A model generated the notes under the pieces. It searched no databases. It saw only the letters and a program-made list of their open reading frames with translations, and had not been told where the DNA came from. The position numbers were made by a program, and so were the translations under genes. A DNA stretch of 64,000 bases from JBQTKD01 sp963703165. Lineage in GTDB: Bacteria > Actinomycetota > Actinomycetes > Sporichthyales > Sporichthyaceae. Positions 59,094-64,000 of the stretch are shown piece after piece. The stretch covers positions 3,038,001 through 3,102,000 of the forward strand of contig OY969798.1 of assembly GCA_963703165.1 (NCBI GenBank). The letters run 5' to 3'. Numbering within the stretch: position 1 is the first letter of the stretch; each line of letters opens with the position of its first letter.

Positions 59094-61634
59094 ATGTTCC
59101 CTGCGCGTCTGGCCGCCCCCGATCCTGGTTGGACGGCCGAGGCGTCAGTCGTCATCGTCGGCTCCGGGATCGCCGGGCTGACCATCGCGTTGCGGGCCGC
59201 GGCGGCGCTGCCGCCCGACGTCGGCCCGGTGTTGCTGATCACCAAGGACGTGCTCTCCGCCGGATCGACCCAGTGGGCCCAGGGCGGGATCGCCGCGGCG
59301 CTGGGGCCCGGCGACAGCCCCGAGGAACACCTGCGCGACACCATCGCCGCCGGTGACGGACTCTGCGACATCGAGGCCGTCCGGGTCCTGGTCACCGAGG
59401 GCCCCCCTGCCGTCCACCGCCTCATCGCCGGCGGCGCGGTCTTCGATCTGCAGGCCGACGGCGAGCTCGCGCTCACGCTGGAGGGCGGCCACCACCGCCA
59501 CCGCATCGCGCATGCCGGCGGCGACGCCACCGGCGCCGAGATCCAGCGGGCCCTCGTCGACGCACTGCGCGCCGAGGAACGCATCGAGGTCATCGAGCAC
59601 GCCCTGGCCCTGGACCTGCAGTTGGCCGACGACGGTGGCGTCGCAGGGATCACCCTGCACGTGATGGGCGAGGGCCAACGCGACGGCGTCGGAGCGATCG
59701 CCTGCCGCGCCGTCGTCCTCGCCACCGGCGGGATCGGACAGGTCTACGCCGCCACCACCAACCCGGCCGTCGCCACCGGCGACGGGGTCGCGATGGCGCT
59801 GCGCGCCGGGGCCATGGTGCGGGACCTGGAGTTCGTGCAGTTCCACCCCACGGTGCTGTGGTTAGGGGAGGACCCGACCGGCCAGCAGCCGCTGATCTCC
59901 GAGGCTGTGCGCGGCGAGGGCGCGATCCTCGTCGACGCCGCCGGCCGCCCCTTCATGGCAGGCGTGCACGAGCTGGCCGACCTCGCGCCGCGCGACGTCG
60001 TCGCGAAGCAGATCCTGCGCACCATGCAGGACACCGGTGCCCCGCACGTGTGGCTGGACGCCCGCCACTTCGGCGAGGCCAAGTGGGCCGCCCGCTTCCC
60101 GACGATCCTGGCCACCTGCCGCGAGCACGGCATCGACCCGGTGCACGACCTCATCCCCGTCGTCCCGGCCTGTCACTACGCCTCCGGCGGGGTGCGCACC
60201 GACCTGGTCGGGCGCTCCTCCGTGCCGGGCCTCTACGCCTGCGGCGAGGCCGCGTGCTCCGGCGTGCACGGCGCCAACCGCCTCGCGTCGAACTCGCTGC
60301 TCGAGGGCCTGGTGTTCGCCGAGCGCATTGCCGCCGACCTCAGCCGCGAGCTGCCCCCGAAGCGTTGCCCGACCCCGGACCGCCGCACCCCCGGCCTGAT
60401 CGACGGCGGTGCCCGCCCGGACCTGCAGCGCCTGATGAGCAAGGGCGCGGGTGTGCTGCGCACCCGCGAAGGCCTGACGGCGACCGTGGCCGCACTCGAG
60501 GCCTTGGCCGACCGACGTCGAGGCATCCCCGGCGTTCCCGCCTGGGAGACCACCAACCTGCACATGGTGGCGACGGCGCTGGTCGTGAGTGCCCGGGCCC
60601 GGCAGGAGACGCGCGGTTCGCACTGGCGCGAGGACTTCCCTCGTCGCGACGACGAGGACTGGCGCGGCCACCTCGATCTCTTCGTGGTCGACGGCGTCCT
60701 CGGAATGGCCTCGACCGGCATTTCTGAGCCCCCGTCAGCCGTCCCGTCGGCGGCGCTGCGCATGGAACTGACCGAGGCCGGTGTCCCCGTCGCCGAGGTG
60801 CTCTCGATCGTCGACCGTGCCCTGGCCGAGGACCTGCCCGCCGGTCGCCACGACGTCACCAGTGTCTCCACGGTCCCCGCCGAGCAGGTCGGTGCCGCGG
60901 ACCTGGTGGCCCGCGCCGACGGTGTCGTCGCCGGCCTCGCAGTCGCGCGCGCCGTGTTCGAGCGGGTGGCTGACGGCCAGGTCGTCATCGAGCGCCTGGC
61001 CAAGGACGGCGAACGGGTGAATGCCGGCGACGTCCTGCTGAGCGTGCGCGGACGCACCCGCGATCTGCTGGTCGCCGAACGCACCGCGCTGAACCTGTTC
61101 GGACGCATGTGCGGGGTCGCGACGGCGACCCGGGCCTGGGTCGACGCCCTGGCCGGGACCGGTGCGAAGGTTCGCGACACCCGCAAGACCACGCCCGGCC
61201 TGCGGGTGCTGGAGAAGTACGCGGTGCGCTGCGGCGGTGGGGTCAACCACCGCATGGCGCTGTGGGACGAGGCGCTGATCAAGGACAACCACGTGGTCGC
61301 CGCCGGTGGTGTGACCGCCGCCCTGGAACGGGTCCGCGAGCAGTTCCCCGATGTGCCGATCGAGGTCGAGGTGGACACCCTCGAGCAACTCGACGAGGTC
61401 CTCGCCGCCGGTGCGCAACTGGTGCTGCTGGACAACTTCACCCCGTCCCAGATGCGCGAGGCTGTCAGCCGCAACGCGGGCCGGGCTCGGCTCGAGGCCA
61501 GCGGGGGCCTCACCTTCGCCGACGCCGCCGCGGTCGGGGCGACCGGCGTGGACTACATCTCCGTCGGGGCGCTGACCCACTCCGCGCCCGTGCTCGACGT
61601 GGCTCTCGATCTTCGAACCATCAGGGAGGGCTGA
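59094..61634 (+). CDS. nadB/nadC: Fused L-aspartate oxidase and quinolinate phosphoribosyltransferase (NadB-NadC)
   Basis: An 846-residue fusion of two enzymes of de novo NAD synthesis. Residues ~1-545 are L-aspartate oxidase: FAD-binding VVIVGSGIAGLTIAL, AQGGIAAA, the HRIAHAGGDATG loop, LVFAERIAADL-type C-terminus and ACHYASGGV. Residues ~557-846 are quinolinate phosphoribosyltransferase: VDRALAEDLPAGRHDVTS, RDTRKTTPGLRVLEKYAVRCGGG, HRMALWDEALIKDNH and LDNFTP. The join is in frame with no stop, and an internal ATG at 60762 could allow separate NadC. nadA is not in the window. Its stop is 3 bases before coaX. Confidence 0.93.
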   Translation: MFPARLAAPDPGWTAEASVVIVGSGIAGLTIALRAAAALPPDVGPVLLITKDVLSAGSTQWAQGGIAAALGPGDSPEEHLRDTIAAGDGLCDIEAVRVLVTEGPPAVHRLIAGGAVFDLQADGELALTLEGGHHRHRIAHAGGDATGAEIQRALVDALRAEERIEVIEHALALDLQLADDGGVAGITLHVMGEGQRDGVGAIACRAVVLATGGIGQVYAATTNPAVATGDGVAMALRAGAMVRDLEFVQFHPTVLWLGEDPTGQQPLISEAVRGEGAILVDAAGRPFMAGVHELADLAPRDVVAKQILRTMQDTGAPHVWLDARHFGEAKWAARFPTILATCREHGIDPVHDLIPVVPACHYASGGVRTDLVGRSSVPGLYACGEAACSGVHGANRLASNSLLEGLVFAERIAADLSRELPPKRCPTPDRRTPGLIDGGARPDLQRLMSKGAGVLRTREGLTATVAALEALADRRRGIPGVPAWETTNLHMVATALVVSARARQETRGSHWREDFPRRDDEDWRGHLDLFVVDGVLGMASTGISEPPSAVPSAALRMELTEAGVPVAEVLSIVDRALAEDLPAGRHDVTSVSTVPAEQVGAADLVARADGVVAGLAVARAVFERVADGQVVIERLAKDGERVNAGDVLLSVRGRTRDLLVAERTALNLFGRMCGVATATRAWVDALAGTGAKVRDTRKTTPGLRVLEKYAVRCGGGVNHRMALWDEALIKDNHVVAAGGVTAALERVREQFPDVPIEVEVDTLEQLDEVLAAGAQLVLLDNFTPSQMREAVSRNAGRARLEASGGLTFADAAAVGATGVDYISVGALTHSAPVLDVALDLRTIREG

Positions 61635-61637
61635 GCG

Positions 61638-62414
61638 GTGCTGCTCACCATCGACGTCGGTAACACCCACACGGTCCTGGGCCTGTTCGAGGGTTCCACG
61701 ATCGTGGACACCTGGCGCATCTCGACCGACGCGCGGCGCACCGCCGACGAGCTGATGGTGACCATGTCGGCCCTGCTGGCGAAGGCGGGCGGTTGCCAGA
61801 AGGTCGCCAGCGGAGTCGCGATCTGCTCCACGGTGCCCTCGGTGCTGCACGAGATGCGCCAGATGTTCAAGCGCTACCTGCCCGACGTGCCCACCGTCGT
61901 GGTCGAGCCCGGGATCCGCACGGGCGTGCCGATCCTGATGGACAACCCGAAGGAGGTCGGCGCCGACCGCATCGTCAACGCGTTGGCCGCCGCGCACCTC
62001 TACGGCGGGCCGTGCATCGTCGTGGACTTCGGGACCGCGACCACCTTCGACGCGGTCAGCCTGCGCGGCGAGTACGTCGGCGGCGCGATCGCCCCGGGCA
62101 TCGAGATCTCCACCGACGCCCTCGGCGCCAAGGGCGCGCAGCTGCGCAAGGTCGAACTGGTGCGGCCCCGCTCGGTCATCGGCAAGAGCACCGTCGAGGC
62201 CATGCAGGCGGGCATCCTCTACGGCTTCGCGGGCCAGGTCGACGGCATCGTGGACCGCATGGCCGCCGAACTGTCCGAGGACCCCGACGCCGTCACCGTC
62301 GTCGCCACCGGCGGCCTGGCGCCCATCGTCCTCGGCGAGGCAGGGACCATCGACAAGCACGAGCCCTGGCTGACCCTCATCGGTCTGCGCCTCATCTACG
62401 AACGCAACACCTGA
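61638..62414 (+). CDS. coaX: Type III pantothenate kinase
   Basis: Phosphorylates pantothenate, the first step of CoA synthesis. The 258-residue product has LTIDVGNTHTVLGLFEG, GADRIVNALAA, VVDFGTATTFD and GGAIAPGIEIS, the hallmarks of the CoaX family in the ASKHA fold. GTG start at 61638. It follows panC-panD and the nadB-nadC fusion, so CoA and NAD precursors are made from one transcription unit. Confidence 0.96.
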   Translation: MLLTIDVGNTHTVLGLFEGSTIVDTWRISTDARRTADELMVTMSALLAKAGGCQKVASGVAICSTVPSVLHEMRQMFKRYLPDVPTVVVEPGIRTGVPILMDNPKEVGADRIVNALAAAHLYGGPCIVVDFGTATTFDAVSLRGEYVGGAIAPGIEISTDALGAKGAQLRKVELVRPRSVIGKSTVEAMQAGILYGFAGQVDGIVDRMAAELSEDPDAVTVVATGGLAPIVLGEAGTIDKHEPWLTLIGLRLIYERNT

Positions 62415-62452
62415 TCGCTCGCGCCTCACCCGCGTCCCGGGATCTCGTCTTG

Positions 62453-62502
62453 TGCCGGCGTGTGGGGGTATCAATCCGCTGCGATACGCCCACACGCCGG
62501 CA
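62453..62502. promoter_or_regulatory. Long near-perfect hairpin between coaX and the TerB-like gene
   Basis: TGCCGGCGTGTGGG (62453-62466) pairs perfectly with 62489-62502; after one mismatch GTATC (62468-62472) pairs with GATAC (62483-62487), leaving a 10-base loop. It lies 38 bases after the coaX stop. Without a T run it could be a factor-assisted terminator or an operator for the next gene. Confidence 0.6.
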
Positions 62503-62624
62503 GGAGTCGCAGCTATGGGCCCTGGACAGCGAGCGGTGGGCACGAGGTGACGGTGTCGATCGTTGGTCAGGTGGGACCGCGCTACGGTCAGGTCAACGCA
62601 CTCTACGAGGGGATCAGCTTCACC

Positions 62625-63080
62625 ATGGCGCTCTGGAATCAGCTGAAGCAGAAGAGCACGGACATGTCCGCGCAGCTCAAGACCAAGTCCGGGCAGCTGA
62701 AGAACAAGAACTTCTCCGAGGCGTCCATGGCGATGTGCGCGCTGATCGCGGCCGCCGACGGCAGCATCGACGCCGAGGAACGCCGCAAGGTCGCCGGACT
62801 GATCACGTCCAACGACGTCCTGTCGATCTTCAAGCCGGACGATCTGCGCGAGCGCTTCGACCACTACTGCAACAAGCTCTCGGCGGACTTCGACTTCGGC
62901 AAGGTCGAGGCCCTGCAGGCCCTGGGCAAGGTGAAGAAGAAGGACGTCGAGGCCCGCGCTGTCATCCAGATCGGCATCATCATCGGCGGCGCCGACGGGA
63001 ACTTCGACGACGCGGAGAAGCGCGCGGTCAAGGAGGCCTGCCACGCCGTCGGCATCGACCCCGCCGAGTTCGAGCTGTAG
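62625..63080 (+). CDS. TerB-like tellurite-resistance family protein
   Basis: A 151-residue cytoplasmic helical protein. After an N-terminal helix rich in Lys/Gln it has FSEASMAMCALIAAADGSID with the metal-binding DGxID, then AEERRKVAGLI, and later IIIGGADGNFDDAEKRAVKE, the second TerB motif. TerB proteins bind calcium or other metals and occur in tellurite and stress operons. ATG at 62625 is chosen over a long upstream extension that crosses the hairpin; GAGGGG lies 13 bases before it. Role here unknown. Confidence 0.88.
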   Translation: MALWNQLKQKSTDMSAQLKTKSGQLKNKNFSEASMAMCALIAAADGSIDAEERRKVAGLITSNDVLSIFKPDDLRERFDHYCNKLSADFDFGKVEALQALGKVKKKDVEARAVIQIGIIIGGADGNFDDAEKRAVKEACHAVGIDPAEFEL

Positions 63081-63194
63081 GCCGTTCACTCCGGGCGCGT
63101 GAACTTCTCACCGGAGGGGCGCTCGACGCCCGGGATGCCCGTCGACCACCGATACTGACCTGACTTCCCGTCAGAACACGTCGGAAGGTCAGTC

Positions 63195-64000
63195 ATGGCC
63201 GAACGATCGCGCCCTTCCCTGCGGATGCGGCTCCTGTGCGCGTACCTCGGCCTTTCCCCGATGAAGCGCACCCTGGGCGACGTGCCGGCGACCGAGGCGG
63301 CGCGCCTGGAGAACCGGCGGCGGGGAGTGACCCTGCCCGCGGGTGACCTCCTGGGGACCCATGAGGTCACCGTCGACGACCACGACGGACTGACCTGCGT
63401 AAGCGTCGGCCCTCGGGATCGACGTGCCGGGCGAACGATCGTGTACGTCCCCGGCGGCGGGTACGTGAACCACCCGATCGCCGCGCACTGGGCCTTCATG
63501 GGTGCCCTCGCCACGGAGAACGACGCGTGCGTCGTGGCACCCCTGTATCCGTTGGCGCCGGAGGGGACCGCGGCGACGGTCGTCCCCGCCATGGTCGCCC
63601 TGCATCGCCGACTGAGCGCCGAGGCGGGGGCGCCGCCGGTGTGGGCCGGCGACTCCGCCGGCGCCGGGCTCGCTCTCGCGACCGCCCTGTGGCTACGGGA
63701 CCAGCAGGAGGCTCTGCCGGCGCATCTCGTACTCATCGCGCCCTGGCTGGACGTGGAGATGCGCCACCCGGACGTTGCCGCGATCCTCGACCGCGACCCC
63801 ATGCAGGACCTGCCCGGGTTGCGCTACGCCGGCGCGATGTGGGCCGGCGATCTCTCGCCCGCCGACCCACTGGTCAGCCCCGGCAACGGTGAACTCCACG
63901 GCCTCCCGCCGCTGACGGTGATCGGGGGGACCCGCGACATCCTGCACGCGGGCGCCCGGGATTTCGCCGAGCGCGCGAGCACCGCCGGGGTGGACGTCGT
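63195..64000 (+). CDS. Hormone-sensitive-lipase-type alpha/beta hydrolase, C-terminus outside the window
   Basis: Partial gene running off the right edge, about 268 residues present. The oxyanion region PGGGY replaces the usual HGGG, and GDSAGAGLA holds the nucleophile serine; TRDILHAGARDF carries the likely catalytic acid. These mark the HSL/GDXG family of esterases. No signal peptide is evident, so it is probably cytoplasmic. ATG at 63195 is preceded by a GGAAGG-type site. Upstream are inverted repeats ACTGACC (63154-63160) and GGTCAGT (63187-63193), a possible operator. Confidence 0.85.
   Translation, partial: MAERSRPSLRMRLLCAYLGLSPMKRTLGDVPATEAARLENRRRGVTLPAGDLLGTHEVTVDDHDGLTCVSVGPRDRRAGRTIVYVPGGGYVNHPIAAHWAFMGALATENDACVVAPLYPLAPEGTAATVVPAMVALHRRLSAEAGAPPVWAGDSAGAGLALATALWLRDQQEALPAHLVLIAPWLDVEMRHPDVAAILDRDPMQDLPGLRYAGAMWAGDLSPADPLVSPGNGELHGLPPLTVIGGTRDILHAGARDFAERASTAGVDV

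Noticed and set aside
60735..63089. Long minus-strand open frame opposite nadC, coaX and the TerB-like gene
   Set aside because: Arg/Gly/His-rich translation with no domain, crossing three well-supported genes.

Overview
The window is 64 kb of high-GC DNA with tightly packed genes, many overlapping stop/start codons of the ATGA or GTGA type and frequent GTG starts. Gene content (FtsH next to the folate cluster, a DUF3180 protein, eukaryote-type Ser/Thr kinases, a dacB-metalloprotease-tilS-hpt-ftsH-folE-folP-folB-folK order, an iniBAC-like dynamin locus) points to a chromosomal segment of an actinomycete (Actinomycetota). I cannot name the genus from sequence alone. No tRNA, rRNA, CRISPR array, insertion sequence or phage module was seen.

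Layout. 1-9.5 kb: the start of a nitrate/nitrite transporter, inorganic pyrophosphatase, a PBP4-type carboxypeptidase, a DUF2342 metalloprotease-like protein, a secreted alpha/beta hydrolase, a YchJ-like protein, then tilS, hpt and ftsH, closed by a strong terminator. 9.6-13.2 kb: two tandem transmembrane Ser/Thr kinases with extracellular peptidoglycan-binding-like domains. 13.2-18.4 kb: folate genes folE, folP, folB, folK, with a nucleotidyltransferase and a SnoaL-like gene interspersed, then two membrane proteins. folP carries a one-base frameshift. 18.5-20.3 kb: a tail-anchored Hsp70-like protein.

20.9-46.3 kb is a surface-polysaccharide locus. It holds a PP-loop protein, an O-acyltransferase (frameshifted), a pyruvyl transferase, glycosyltransferases, a Wzx-like flippase, a Wzy-like polymerase/ligase, a Wzc-like tyrosine kinase, CapD/CapE/CapG/RmlD-like enzymes (likely making a UDP-2-acetamido-2,6-dideoxy-L-hexose such as L-QuiNAc), two hexapeptide acyltransferases, an initiating sugar phosphotransferase, an NAD epimerase (frameshifted), an LPXTG surface protein, a second secreted anchored protein, a DUF4012 protein and a low-molecular-weight tyrosine phosphatase. 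The kinase and phosphatase probably regulate export together.

46.3-56.4 kb is the most distinctive part, an ini-type locus: a transmembrane Hsp70-like protein divergent from two near-identical IniB-like proteins, then two dynamin-like GTPases (IniA-like and IniC-like) and a convergent LuxR-type regulator. The iniB genes were duplicated together with their 5' and 3' noncoding flanks; both flanks form hairpins whose arms changed in a compensatory way between copies, so they look like functional RNA structures. Two tandem 68-bp units lie between the dynamin genes, each with its own Shine-Dalgarno and a 23-codon ORF linked by ATGA overlaps. A 62-bp palindromic repeat occurs three times, once next to the first Hsp70 gene and twice in the ini locus.

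56.7-64 kb: cofactor genes (DUF2520 protein, panC, panD, a fused nadB-nadC, coaX) for CoA and NAD synthesis, then a TerB-like protein and the start of a lipase-family hydrolase. Three genes have single-base frameshifts; because folP is normally essential, sequencing error must be excluded before calling them pseudogenes.
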